Below, piece after piece: positions 47,466 through 57,468 of a DNA stretch of 64,000 nt. The position numbers were made by a program, and so were the translations under genes. Numbering within the stretch: position 1 is the first letter of the stretch; the number at the start of each line of letters is the position of its first letter. Source of the stretch: Nitrospirota bacterium (GTDB lineage Bacteria; JACPQY01); assembly GCA_016190245.1 (NCBI GenBank), contig JACPQY010000080.1, forward strand, positions 1 through 64,000, in the 5' to 3' direction. Below the pieces are notes generated by a model. That model was not told the DNA's origin and did not search any database. It was given only the letters and a program-made list of their open reading frames with translations.

Positions 47466-47677
47466 CCCGCACCTATCCTTTCTGCCGCATTTCTGCTTGC
47501 TGCCCCCTTACCATGCAGTTCACAGGGAAGGACACGGGCACGATCCTGCCGTCGTCCGTTCCTCTGAAAATGCGACCCGTCAACCTCTCGGAGGATGACA
47601 GATCCCATGGATTCCTCCTGCGGCACGACCAAGGCTCTCGGCCGCACGGCATTTTCGAGAAAGGATAGGTGCGGGGT
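47464..47677. mobile_element. MITE-like element with perfect 20-bp terminal inverted repeats
   Basis: ACCCCGCACCTATCCTTTCT (47464-47483) and its exact reverse complement (47658-47677), ~214 bp total, no convincing ORF inside. Confidence 0.7.
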
Positions 47678-49488
47678 CATGGGGCCGATCCTATCGCCGA
47701 TCTGCGGCGGGTCAACTCGTTTCGGAGGGATCGGAGTTTGTCCGGATCTCGCGCCGCGGTGAGACAGACGAGCCCTTGGCAGACGTACGCCGTGGGTTCG
47801 GGCGTGTCCGGGTCGTAGCCGAGCCGCTCGACCCGCGCGCGATCCGTTTTCGGGTCGAGCCATTGGAGATAGGTGGTGGAGTTGGGCCAGGAGTGCCCCG
47901 CCTCGAAGAGCTTGGCAGCCTCGGTGCTGCCGGCCGGGCCGACGAGTGTGATGTGGAAGGGTTCCCGCTTGGCCAGAATGAGTGCGCTGCCCACGATGGG
48001 AAGTCCGTATTGAGTGGCCCGGGCGCGCGGGCGTCCCGCGACGGCAGACGCCTGCTTTACCAGTTGGCTCTGCAGGGCGTCGGCGGCCTCGCGGTGCTCG
48101 GAGACGCCGGTCAGGTCCGCCAATCGCCGCAGCAGAACGACGATGCGGGCATTTTCGGCCAGGGGATAGCGCGTATCGCGGGCCAGGGGGGTGCGCCGTG
48201 CGGCCGGCACGTCGGCGTAGAGCGGGCCGTCCTTGAAAAGGGCGAGATCCGTCCCGACGAAGTTCGCGGCCTCGTCCAGGGGTTCGATTCGGTGAGTGGC
48301 TTCGGCCAAGTCCAGCAGGGTCACGGCAAAGATGACTTGATCCTCGAGATAGGTGATCCCGCTGGGACGACCGCCTTGGATCTCACGGGCGATCCCGCCA
48401 TCTTTCAGTCGGCCTTGTGCAGAGACGGTTTTCACCACGCACCGGGCCCGATCGAGGAAGGTGGGGTCCACGCTCTGCGAGTGGGCATAGAGGAGGGCGC
48501 GGGCGGTTTCGAGATTCGCGCCGGTGAGAAACGGATGGAGGAGGCTCGGTCGGGTTGCTGGTTTCTTGGGATCGCTTTCCGGCCACACCTGTCCTTGACG
48601 GAACAGTCCGTCTTTCTCGGACCAGAGACGGGCGAGCGCATAGCGGAGGGCGGACTTCGCGGCGTCGGCATATTCCGGCCGTCCCCCGAGCTGTTCCGCT
48701 GCAAGGAGTGTTTGGGCCATACGAGCTTGGTCCTCGAGGAGCTTGGCGCGGGTCGGGCCGCTCCAATCGCGCTCGCGTGCGGCGTGGTAGAAGCCGCCTC
48801 CCGCGGAATCGTGGATGGCGCCCTTGAGCAGGCCATCGAGCGTCTTCGAGGCCATGCGATCGAACTCCGCATTCGCCGCCGCGTCGGCCTCGATGAGGGC
48901 GAACTCGAGGGACTCGACCGGGAGGAGCTTCGTGCCTGTCCCGAACCCGCCGTGCTTCCGGTCGTGCTCCTTTTTGTGCCATTCTTCGACGAGCGTGAGG
49001 AGTTGGGCCTCGTTTCCGGGCGCTGAGGCGCCGGGTTCAGCCGCGGACTCGGCCGGGCGCGCGGCCGCGGCCTTCTTCGCGTCGTAGACTTTCGCGAGCG
49101 AGTCGAGGAGCGCCACGAGACGGTCCGCGTCCAGGCTCTCGGCCGAGGAGATTTCCACGCCGGTCTCCGTAAGGAAAGCGGTGATGGGCCAGCCGCGCCT
49201 CAGGAATCGAGTGGCGATGTCCGGCCGCAGGTCGGGATCGAGCCGGATAGGCACCGCGTGTCCCGACACGGCGGCCGCCGCGCGGGGGTCCCGGAAAGTG
49301 TCGTGCTCCATGCGCTGTCCCCAGGTGGACCATGCGGGCGACATGAAGAGGAGGATCGGCTTGTGAACGGCCTGAGCGGCCTCCACCGCCTCGCGGTCCG
49401 ACCCCTTCCATGAAATCGGCTCCGCCGCGCCGGCGCGTGGTGCGAATGCGAAGAGAAAGATGATGGCTCCGAGACTCCGCGCTCGCAT
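47677..49488 (-). CDS. DUF255/YyaL-like thioredoxin-domain protein with C-terminal alpha/alpha barrel, secreted
   Basis: Signal peptide; KPILLFMSPAWSTWGQRMEHDTFRDPRAA; DSAGGGFYHAARERDWSGPTRAKLLEDQARMAQTLL. Confidence 0.8.
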   Translation of the reverse strand: MRARSLGAIIFLFAFAPRAGAAEPISWKGSDREAVEAAQAVHKPILLFMSPAWSTWGQRMEHDTFRDPRAAAAVSGHAVPIRLDPDLRPDIATRFLRRGWPITAFLTETGVEISSAESLDADRLVALLDSLAKVYDAKKAAAARPAESAAEPGASAPGNEAQLLTLVEEWHKKEHDRKHGGFGTGTKLLPVESLEFALIEADAAANAEFDRMASKTLDGLLKGAIHDSAGGGFYHAARERDWSGPTRAKLLEDQARMAQTLLAAEQLGGRPEYADAAKSALRYALARLWSEKDGLFRQGQVWPESDPKKPATRPSLLHPFLTGANLETARALLYAHSQSVDPTFLDRARCVVKTVSAQGRLKDGGIAREIQGGRPSGITYLEDQVIFAVTLLDLAEATHRIEPLDEAANFVGTDLALFKDGPLYADVPAARRTPLARDTRYPLAENARIVVLLRRLADLTGVSEHREAADALQSQLVKQASAVAGRPRARATQYGLPIVGSALILAKREPFHITLVGPAGSTEAAKLFEAGHSWPNSTTYLQWLDPKTDRARVERLGYDPDTPEPTAYVCQGLVCLTAARDPDKLRSLRNELTRRRSAIGSAP

Positions 49489-49827
49489 GGCGGAGGTATT
49501 CTATACGCCGTGAGCGCGGCTTGACAAACCTGACCCCTCCATCCTAGACTGCCTGCACCTACCGACGCGGTTTAGCTCAGACCCTCTGGCACGATGAACT
49601 TCTCGACAAGCTCGAAGGATACCTTGCCGAGGACGGCATGGTACTGCGCAAAAAAGCGGGCCAGGACGGCCCGCCATCAACGCGGTACTGTTCGAGCGCA
49701 GTCCAGTCCGCCGCGGCGGACGGACGGAGTCGAGAACCATGCAGTCGCTTTGTCGTGAGCGGTAACCGATGGCTGAACACTGGCCTCCAACGAATGCTTT
49801 TCTGAAACCCGAGAGGACTTCAGCGCC

Positions 49828-51087
49828 ATGCCCGTTCACCTGAATGAACTGAAGGTCAAGAAGGTCAGCGAGCTCGTCACGCTCGCCAAGAAGCTCAACC
49901 TCGATGCGGCCGCGGGGATGCGCCGCCAGGAGCTCATCTTCGCGATCCTCCAGGCGCAGTCCAAGGGCGACGAGGACGGCTCGATCTTCGGCGAGGGTGT
50001 GCTGGACGTGCTCCCCGAAAGCTTCGGTTTCCTTCGCGCGCCCGATTACAGCTACCTGCCGGGGCCGGACGACATCTATGTCTCGCCTTCCCAGATCAAG
50101 AAATTCGGGCTCCGCACCGGCGACACGGTTTCCGGCGTGATCCGCCCGCCGAAGGACGGCGAGAAGTACTTTGCCCTCGTCAAGATCGAATCCGTCAACT
50201 ACGACCTGCCGGAGCGGCTCAGAGAGAAAGTCATGTTCGAGAACCTCACGCCGCTGCACCCGTTCGCGCGGTACAAGCTGGAGACGGTGGGTGAGAACCT
50301 CTCGATGCGTCTCCTCGACCTCCTCGTGCCCATCGGCAAGGGGCAACGCGGGCTGATCGTGGCGGCCCCACGGACGGGGAAGACGATCCTTCTGCAGCAG
50401 GTCGCGAATGCCATCACCACCAATCACCCCGAGGTGTACCTCATCGTGCTCCTGATCGACGAACGCCCGGAAGAGGTCACGGACATGATCCGCAACGTGA
50501 AGGGCGAGGTGGTCAGTTCCACGTTCGATGAGCCGCCGACGCGGCACGTCCAAGTGGTGGAGATGGTCCTTGAGAAGGCGAAGCGGCTGGTCGAGCACGG
50601 GAAGGACGTGGTGATCCTCCTCGACAGCCTCACCCGCATGTCGCGCGCGTACAATAGCGTCACGCCCTCCAGCGGCCGCGTGCTGAGCGGGGGCATTGAC
50701 GCCAACGCCCTCGAGAAACCCAAGCGGTTTTTCGGCGCGGCGCGGGCCATCGAGGAGGGCGGGAGCCTGACGATCATTGCAACCGCGCTGGTTGAAACGG
50801 GCAGCCGCATGGATGACGTGATCTTCGAGGAGTTCAAGGGTACGGGGAACATGGAGTTGCACCTGGAGCGGCGTCTCGCCGACCGGCGCGTGTTTCCGGC
50901 CGTGGAGTTGACCCGCTCCGGCACGCGGAAGGAGGAGTTGCTCATCCCCAAGGAATGGTTGACCAAGATATGGGTGCTCCGCAAGGTGCTCCAGAACATG
51001 GGGAACGCCGAGGCCGTGGAGTTCCTGCTCGAGAACATGCGAAAGACCAAGGGCAACGAGGAACTCCTCAAGAAGATGAATGTGTGA
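49828..51087 (+). CDS. rho: Transcription termination factor Rho
   Basis: [50 protein letters not shown]. Confidence 0.98.
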   Translation: MPVHLNELKVKKVSELVTLAKKLNLDAAAGMRRQELIFAILQAQSKGDEDGSIFGEGVLDVLPESFGFLRAPDYSYLPGPDDIYVSPSQIKKFGLRTGDTVSGVIRPPKDGEKYFALVKIESVNYDLPERLREKVMFENLTPLHPFARYKLETVGENLSMRLLDLLVPIGKGQRGLIVAAPRTGKTILLQQVANAITTNHPEVYLIVLLIDERPEEVTDMIRNVKGEVVSSTFDEPPTRHVQVVEMVLEKAKRLVEHGKDVVILLDSLTRMSRAYNSVTPSSGRVLSGGIDANALEKPKRFFGAARAIEEGGSLTIIATALVETGSRMDDVIFEEFKGTGNMELHLERRLADRRVFPAVELTRSGTRKEELLIPKEWLTKIWVLRKVLQNMGNAEAVEFLLENMRKTKGNEELLKKMNV

Positions 51088-51138
51088 ACGCGGGGCGTTG
51101 AAGTTTGGGGCCGGATGGTGTAACAAGGACTCGCGAAA

Positions 51139-51345
51139 ATGAAAGCCGACATTCACCCCGAATACGGGCCATCCGTCATCAAGTGCGCCTGCGGGAACAC
51201 GATTGAAACCCGGTCCACGCTCAGGTCCATCAAGGTCGAGATCTGCTCCGCCTGCCACCCGTTCTTCACGGGCAAGCAGAAGATCATCGATTCGGAAGGG
51301 CGGGTGGAGCGATTCCGCAAGAAGTACAAGCGCGCCGCGGCGTGA
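51139..51345 (+). CDS. rpmE: 50S ribosomal protein L31 (zinc-binding form)
   Basis: MKADIHPEY...[14 protein letters not shown]...[31 protein letters not shown]. Confidence 0.97.
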   Translation: MKADIHPEYGPSVIKCACGNTIETRSTLRSIKVEICSACHPFFTGKQKIIDSEGRVERFRKKYKRAAA

Positions 51346-51465
51346 TGAGCCCCGTGGTGCGGTGCCCTGCGGGGGGGGGGATCCGGCCCATCGCCGCCCC
51401 CTCGATGCGCCCCTTCTGCTCTCCCTAAGAGCCGGGAGCCCCGTTCATCCAGAGGGCGAGACCCC

Positions 51466-52554
51466 GTGGATCTTCTTGGCCGACTGGGTGGGCTGGAGGC
51501 GCGCTACGAGGAACTGGCGCGGGTGATTTCAGACCAGCGGGGAAGCGTGAACCCCATGGAGTACAAGGCCCTCACCCGAAAGTACGCGCGTCTCGGCAAG
51601 GTGGTGGACCTCTACCGGAAACTCAGGAAGACTCACGAGCAACTTGGGGAGGTGGAGCAGCTTCTGGCCGAGGGGGACAGCGACCTCGCCACGCTCGCCC
51701 AGCAGGAAAAGGAGCAGTTGGCGCGCGAGAAGACCGCACTCGAATCGAGGCTGTACGACCTTCTGGGGAGCTCTTCGGATGAAGGGCGGAAGGGGGTTAT
51801 CGTGGAGGTCCGCGCCGGGGCCGGCGGTGATGAGGCCGCGCTCTTTGCCGGAGACCTGCTGAGGATGTATCAGCGGTACGCTCAGTCACAGGGATGGGTG
51901 GTCGAGGTACTCAGCTCCAGCGAGTCGGGTCGGGGCGGGTATAAGGAAGTCGTGTTCAGCGTGGAAGGGGAAGGCGCGTACCGCTGGCTCAAGTACGAGA
52001 GCGGAGTTCACCGTGTGCAGCGCGTACCGGTCACGGAGGCGCAGGGTCGGATCCACACCTCCACGGTGACCGTGGCTGTGCTCCCGGAGGTGGACGAAGT
52101 CGAGGTAAAGATCGACCCTGCCGAGTTGCGGATCGACACGTTCCGCTCCTCCGGTCCGGGGGGGCAGCACGTCAACAAGACCGATTCGGCCGTGCGCATT
52201 ACGCACATCCCGAGCCAGATCGTGGTCTCATGCCAGGATGAGAAGTCGCAGCACAAGAACCGCCACCGCGCGATGAAGATCCTGATGGCCCGATTGTACG
52301 AGCGCAAGAAGCAGGAACAGGAGGATCAGATCCACGAGATGCGCCGCTCGCAGGTGGGCACGGGCGAGCGGAGCGAAAAGATCCGCACCTACCATTTCCC
52401 GGAGAGCCGCGTCACGGATCACCGGATCAAGGTCACGCTGCACGATCTGAAGACGCTGCTTGACGGGCGATTGGACAAGATCATCCGCCCCCTGCTCGAA
52501 ACGGAACAGGAGCGCGCGGTCGAGAAGGAGATCGCCGAGCTCGCCGCGACCTAG
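51466..52554 (+). CDS. prfA: Peptide chain release factor 1
   Basis: SGPGGQHVNKTDSAVRITH; PxT motif (RVPVTEAQGRIHTS); follows rpmE. Confidence 0.97.
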   Translation: MDLLGRLGGLEARYEELARVISDQRGSVNPMEYKALTRKYARLGKVVDLYRKLRKTHEQLGEVEQLLAEGDSDLATLAQQEKEQLAREKTALESRLYDLLGSSSDEGRKGVIVEVRAGAGGDEAALFAGDLLRMYQRYAQSQGWVVEVLSSSESGRGGYKEVVFSVEGEGAYRWLKYESGVHRVQRVPVTEAQGRIHTSTVTVAVLPEVDEVEVKIDPAELRIDTFRSSGPGGQHVNKTDSAVRITHIPSQIVVSCQDEKSQHKNRHRAMKILMARLYERKKQEQEDQIHEMRRSQVGTGERSEKIRTYHFPESRVTDHRIKVTLHDLKTLLDGRLDKIIRPLLETEQERAVEKEIAELAAT

Positions 52555-52607
52555 AATGCGTACGAAGACATGGCAAAGACAACCTGTTCTTGATGAGATG
52601 GTGAAAC

Positions 52608-52715
52608 GAGTTCAGCATGACAGCACAGGGGGTGTCACCCTGAACTTGCCACGCTTTTCGCAGGCCATCCTGGCCTGCCTTCCTTTCGCGGCACCAGGAC
52701 TCCTTGTCCAGGTGT
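52608..52715. repeat. Repeat composite: GTTCAGcaTGACA...TGTCAcCCTGAAC inverted repeat, then copy B of the 56-bp dispersed repeat (52660-52715)
   Basis: Direct comparison with 17898-17953. Confidence 0.8.
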
Positions 52716-52766
52716 TTCAGGGTCTGGGAGGCTTTCGGGCACAGTCATAGGCAAAGGAGACGAACC

Positions 52767-53237
52767 ATGAGCAATTCGGACTTGGTGGAGGTTGAGTTCC
52801 TGAGAAAAGTTCAGATCTTCAAGGACCTGTCCGACGAGGAGTTCAAGAAGATCGCGGCGGTCACGCTGCGGCGGCCGCACAAAGAGGGCGAGAGGATCGT
52901 GGAAGAAGGCACCGTGGGCCAGGCCATGTTCGTGGTGCGGACGGGCTACGTCAAGGTCATCAAGAAAGGAGAACGCGGGGACGACGTGTTTCTGACGGTG
53001 CTCGCACCGGGGGAGCATTTCGGAGAGCTGAGCCTCGTGGACCGGCATCCCCGGTCGGCCTCGGTGGTGGCCCAGCGCGACTGTGAGATCTACGAGATCC
53101 CGGGCGAGAGTTTTCACAAGCTGATCGAGGTGGACACCAAGATGGCCGTGAAGATCTACAAGGGCTTCGTGCGCGAGCTGTGCAACCGTCTGCGAGAGGC
53201 CGACGAGGTCCTCACGTTCGGCAACATCCAGTATTGA
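52767..53237 (+). CDS. Cyclic-nucleotide-binding domain protein (no output domain)
   Basis: FLRKVQIFKDLSDEEFKKIA...EEGTVGQAMFVVRTGYVKVIK...LAPGEHFGELSLVDRHPRSASVVA. Confidence 0.93.
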   Translation: MSNSDLVEVEFLRKVQIFKDLSDEEFKKIAAVTLRRPHKEGERIVEEGTVGQAMFVVRTGYVKVIKKGERGDDVFLTVLAPGEHFGELSLVDRHPRSASVVAQRDCEIYEIPGESFHKLIEVDTKMAVKIYKGFVRELCNRLREADEVLTFGNIQY

Positions 53238-53395
53238 GGGTGCTTCCGGAACCCACCCTCCCCCGGTCTTCGACCACCCTCCCCGCCTGTCCGCCCAACG
53301 GCGGATCGGCGGGCAGGTCCCCCATGCGGGAAAGGGGAGAGGTGAGGGGAAGCGTTCGAGTTTCCAGAGGCATCCGAAGGGATGGGGCACCGCGC

Positions 53396-54277
53396 ATGCG
53401 GCTGGCCGAGGTGATCACGGCTAGGACCGCCCTCGCCCATGCGATCGGGAGTCTCCGCAGAGCCGGCATCCGGGGCGCGCGCTTTGAAGCTTCTCTCCTG
53501 TTGGCTCACGCCGTGGGCGAGAGCCGAGAGTGGGTGCTCTCGAACCCAAACGAACGCCTGTCGGCCGTGGCGACGCGACGCTTCACCGGCCTCGTCCGCC
53601 GGCGGAGGAGCCGGTTCCCCATCCAGTATCTCCTGGGCGAGTGGCCGTTCTGGAACGACACGTTTCGTGTGGGCGAGGGCGTGCTCATCCCGCGACCGGA
53701 ATCCGAGCATCTTGTCGAGGCAGCGGCCGCCTGGCTGGGCCGGAAGGCCGGGACTGCGCCGCGGGTTCTCGAGTTGGGTGTGGGATCAGGCGCCGTTCTC
53801 CTGAGCATCCTGCGGGAATGCCCCCGCGCCGAGGGGTGGGGCGTGGACATCTCGTGGCGGGCGGTGAAACGGGCAACTGAGAATGCCTCGCGCCTCGGCT
53901 TGGCGGCGCGCGTCCGCCTGTGGGTGGGTGACCTGGCTGGAGCCGTCGCGGGCAGAGAGAAATTCGATCTGGTGGTCTTCAACCCACCTTACCTCACCTG
54001 CCGGGAGCTTCGGCGGGCCCAGCCGGAACTCGGTTTCGAGCCGCCGGAGGCACTGGATGGGGGCGTGGGGGGCCTGGCGTTCTACGATCGAGCCGCCGAC
54101 GAGTTGCCCTGCATCCTGAAGCCGGAGGGCCGACTCCTGCTGGAAGTGTCGCCGAGACGAGCGGGGCGCGTCCGCAAGCTCCTCGATGCGCGGGGATGGA
54201 AGGACGTCCGGACGTCGCGCGACCTGGCTGGTCGGGATCGTGTGGTGGACGCAGCCTCGAGCGCATGGATCGGATAA
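53396..54277 (+). CDS. prmC: Peptide chain release factor N5-glutamine methyltransferase
   Basis: [53 protein letters not shown]. Confidence 0.95.
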   Translation: MRLAEVITARTALAHAIGSLRRAGIRGARFEASLLLAHAVGESREWVLSNPNERLSAVATRRFTGLVRRRRSRFPIQYLLGEWPFWNDTFRVGEGVLIPRPESEHLVEAAAAWLGRKAGTAPRVLELGVGSGAVLLSILRECPRAEGWGVDISWRAVKRATENASRLGLAARVRLWVGDLAGAVAGREKFDLVVFNPPYLTCRELRRAQPELGFEPPEALDGGVGGLAFYDRAADELPCILKPEGRLLLEVSPRRAGRVRKLLDARGWKDVRTSRDLAGRDRVVDAASSAWIG

Positions 54278-55521
54278 AGGTCGAAGGGGGCGCACGGCTC
54301 CAGGGCCGCGTGTCCATCAGCGGGGCGAAGAACGGCGCGTTGCCGAGCATGGCGGCCGCCCTGCTCGCCCAGGGTCGCTTCCGACTTGCCCGGGTGCCGT
54401 CTCTCATGGACGTGATCACCATGCAGAAGCTTCTCAAGCGCCTGGGCGCCACGTGCGAGTATCGAACGGGCGAAGGCGTCATGGAGGTGGAGGCCCGGCA
54501 GCTCACCTCCGTGGAGGCGCCCTACGATCTCGTTCGCACCATGCGGGCCTCGATCCTCGTTTTGGGGCCGCTCGTCGCGCGGTGTGGCGAGGCCGTGGTC
54601 TCGCTCCCCGGCGGGTGCGCCATCGGGAGTCGTCCCGTTGACTTCCACATCGAGGGGTTGCGGCGTCTCGGGGCCGCCATCGAGCTGAGCGACGGTTACA
54701 TCCGGGCCCGCACTCAAGGCCTGAAGGGGGCGCGTGTCGTGTTCCCCATCCCGAGCGTCACGGGCACCGAGAATCTTCTAATGGCCGCGGTGCTGGCTCA
54801 GGGCGAGACCGTGTTCGAGAACGCGGCGTGCGAACCGGAGGTCACGGACCTCGCCCGGCTCTTGCGCGCGATGGGCGCCCGCATTGAGGGCGAGGGGACC
54901 ACCACCATTCGCGTCCAGGGGGTTTCCTCGCTGAAAGCCGTGGATTGGGAGGTTGTGCCGGACCGGATCGAGACGGGCACATTCGCGCTCGCTGCCGCGA
55001 TGACGGGGGGTGAGCTGGTGATTGAACGCTGCCGGCCGGAACACGTCACGGCGCTCCTGGACAAGGTTCGAGCCGCAGGCGCGACAGTCGAAGAGCACGA
55101 GGGAAGCGTGCGAGTACTCGGGAACGGCCGGCCCCGCGCGGTGGATGTCACCACCGATCCCTACCCGGGCTTTCCGACGGATCTCCAGGCCCAGTTCATG
55201 GCCTGGATGGCCGTGGCGGAGGGATCGAGCATCGTGGCGGAGCGCGTCTTCCAGCAGCGCTTCATCCACGTCAGTGAGCTGCGGCGGATGGGGGCGGACA
55301 TCAGCGTGAGCGGTTCTCAGGCCGTTGTGCGGGGCGTTCCCGCCCTTCAGGGAGCGGAGGTGATGGCCACCGACCTGCGCGCCAGCGCCTCGCTTGTCCT
55401 GGCGGGGCTCATCGCGAAAGGTGCCACCGTCGTCCACCGGGTGTACCATCTGGACCGTGGATACGAGCGCATGGTGGACAAGCTGCGGGCCGTGGGGGCG
55501 CGGATCGACCGCCTGAAGTGA
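54265..55521 (+). CDS. murA: UDP-N-acetylglucosamine 1-carboxyvinyltransferase
   Basis: [70 protein letters not shown]. Confidence 0.97.
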   Translation: MDRIKVEGGARLQGRVSISGAKNGALPSMAAALLAQGRFRLARVPSLMDVITMQKLLKRLGATCEYRTGEGVMEVEARQLTSVEAPYDLVRTMRASILVLGPLVARCGEAVVSLPGGCAIGSRPVDFHIEGLRRLGAAIELSDGYIRARTQGLKGARVVFPIPSVTGTENLLMAAVLAQGETVFENAACEPEVTDLARLLRAMGARIEGEGTTTIRVQGVSSLKAVDWEVVPDRIETGTFALAAAMTGGELVIERCRPEHVTALLDKVRAAGATVEEHEGSVRVLGNGRPRAVDVTTDPYPGFPTDLQAQFMAWMAVAEGSSIVAERVFQQRFIHVSELRRMGADISVSGSQAVVRGVPALQGAEVMATDLRASASLVLAGLIAKGATVVHRVYHLDRGYERMVDKLRAVGARIDRLK

Positions 55522-55522
55522 G

Positions 55523-56188
55523 ATGCGCATGAGCTCTCGACCCGGCCTTCGCGTTGTTCTGCCCAAGGGGAAGGTGCAGGGCGAGGTGTTGCGTCTCCTC
55601 CAGCGGGCCGGCTTCCCCCCCCCGCCGCGCCTGGGCGAGGATGGGTTGCTCCACTGGCGCGACACGTCTAGCGGGACGACCTTCCTCCTCGCGCGCGACC
55701 GCGACATCCCGACGTTTGTGGAGTACGGCGTCTGCGAGATCGGCCTCGTGGGGAAGGATGTCTTGCTGGAGCAAGAGCGGGATGTCTATGAGCCTCTGGA
55801 TCTCGGACTAGGCCGTTGCCGCTTGGTTTGGGCTGCGCCCCGTGCAGCGGCGATTGCGGGTTCGCCTCGCGCAGCTTCGGATGGCAGACGGGGCCGTGTG
55901 GCGACGAAGTATCCACGTGTGACCCGCGCCTTCTTTGAGGGCAGGGATGTCGAGGTGGAGGTCGTGGAACTGTACGGCTCCATCGAACTCGCTCCCTTCC
56001 TCGGACTGGCCGATTCGGTGGTGGATTTGGTTTCGACCGGGCGAACGTTGCGCCAGATGGGGCTGAAGGAAATCCAGACCATCGCGCCGATCTCCACGTG
56101 GGTTGTCGTCAATCGCGCCGCGTCGAAACTCCGTGCCGACCGAGTGTCGGCCTTTCTGGATCGGTTGGAGCGGGCACAGCGCGGATGA
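55523..56188 (+). CDS. hisG: ATP phosphoribosyltransferase, short-form length
   Basis: RDIPTFVEYGVCEIGLVGKDVLLE, VATKYPRVTRAFFEGRDVEVEVVELYGSIELAPFLGLADSVVDLVSTGRTLR. Confidence 0.95.
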   Translation: MRMSSRPGLRVVLPKGKVQGEVLRLLQRAGFPPPPRLGEDGLLHWRDTSSGTTFLLARDRDIPTFVEYGVCEIGLVGKDVLLEQERDVYEPLDLGLGRCRLVWAAPRAAAIAGSPRAASDGRRGRVATKYPRVTRAFFEGRDVEVEVVELYGSIELAPFLGLADSVVDLVSTGRTLRQMGLKEIQTIAPISTWVVVNRAASKLRADRVSAFLDRLERAQRG

Positions 56189-57468
56189 AGATTTTGGATG
56201 CCCGCCTCCACCCCATCTCGTGGGTGCTCGCGGAGGCGGGGCGACTGCGCGTCGCGTCGGCGGCGGACGAGAGAAAAATCCGCGCGATCCTCGAGGACGT
56301 GCGCGCAAAGGGCGACCGCGCGGTGGAGGTGTGGACGGCTCGGCTCGACCGCGTTCGTCTCAAGGCGGCCCATTTCGAGGTTCCGCAGAAGGCGTGGGAC
56401 AAAGCTCTGGCGGGTTTGGCGCGGCCGCTGAGGCGGGCCCTCGAGCGCGCCGCCGAGCGCATCACGGAGTTTCATCGCGTGGGCGTGCCGGAGAATGCGT
56501 GGTGGAAGAACGGCGCCTCCCACTTCGGCAAGCTCTTCGTCCCCCTCGATCGCGTCGGAGTGTATGCGCCCGGAGGTTCGGCCGGGTACCCCTCCACGGT
56601 TCTCATGGGGGCGATCCCCGCGAAGGTGGCGGGCGTGCGGGAGATCGTGGTGGTCACGCCGCCGCGCAAGGGTGGGGTGGCGCCGGCCCTCCTGGCTGCT
56701 GCACGACTGTCCGGTGCGGACCGCGTCTTCCAGGTGGGTGGGCCGATGGCCGTCGCCGCGCTCGCCTACGGCACGGACACGATCCCTCGCGTGGACAAGA
56801 TTGTCGGCCCCGGCAACGCTCACGTCGCGCTGGCCAAGAAACTTCTCTATGGCCGCGTCGGTCTGGACATGCCGGCGGGTCCGACCGAGCTCGTCGTGCT
56901 GGCGGACGACTCCGTCGCGCCCGACTGGGTGGCGGCCGATCTGGCGGCGCAGGTAGAACACGGGGGGGGGGCGCTGGCCCTGCTGGTCACCCCGGATCAC
57001 GGCGTGGCCAAAGCCGTGTCCGATGCTTTCTTGACGGACCGGTTCCTCAAGAAGTTACCGGCAGCCCAGCAGTCTCAGTGTCTGGCGGTGGTCGTGAGGG
57101 ACTGGGACACCGCCGCGGATCTCGCCAATGCCATCACTCCGGAGCACGCCCATCTCATGGTTCGGCAGCCGGCCGCGCTCTCGCAGCGCATTCGGAACGC
57201 CGGGGCGGTCTTTGTCGGCTCGTTCTCCCCGGTAGCGCTGGGCGACTACGTGGCCGGGCCGAACCACGTCCTGCCGACCGATGGCAGCGCCCGTTTCGCA
57301 TCGCCTCTCGGCGTGGAGGATTTCCTCAAGCGGCTCAACTTCATCTCCGTTCAGCCGGAAGACTTCCCGAGTCTGGCGCCGCATGCGGTCCAGTTAGCGC
57401 AGGCGGAGGGTTTCGTCTATCATGCCTACTCGGTGAAGAAACGTGGCCAGACGAAACGCAGCTCGTAG
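56185..57468 (+). CDS. hisD: Histidinol dehydrogenase
   Basis: VYAPGGSAGYPSTVLMGAIPAKVAGV, KIVGPGNAHVALAKKLLYGRVGLDMPAGPTELVVLAD, GPNHVLPT. Confidence 0.97.
   Translation: MKILDARLHPISWVLAEAGRLRVASAADERKIRAILEDVRAKGDRAVEVWTARLDRVRLKAAHFEVPQKAWDKALAGLARPLRRALERAAERITEFHRVGVPENAWWKNGASHFGKLFVPLDRVGVYAPGGSAGYPSTVLMGAIPAKVAGVREIVVVTPPRKGGVAPALLAAARLSGADRVFQVGGPMAVAALAYGTDTIPRVDKIVGPGNAHVALAKKLLYGRVGLDMPAGPTELVVLADDSVAPDWVAADLAAQVEHGGGALALLVTPDHGVAKAVSDAFLTDRFLKKLPAAQQSQCLAVVVRDWDTAADLANAITPEHAHLMVRQPAALSQRIRNAGAVFVGSFSPVALGDYVAGPNHVLPTDGSARFASPLGVEDFLKRLNFISVQPEDFPSLAPHAVQLAQAEGFVYHAYSVKKRGQTKRSS

Noticed and set aside
49560-49640. Possible tRNA (contains GCGGTTTAGCTCAGA)
   Set aside because: Only a D-arm-like string; no matching anticodon arm, T-arm or acceptor stem could be found.
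49501-51258. 585-aa antisense ORF opposite rho, and similar long antisense ORFs at 20451-21932, 34614-36218, 57341-58834 and 154-1311
   Set aside because: All lie opposite well-supported conserved genes and are explained by high GC third positions.
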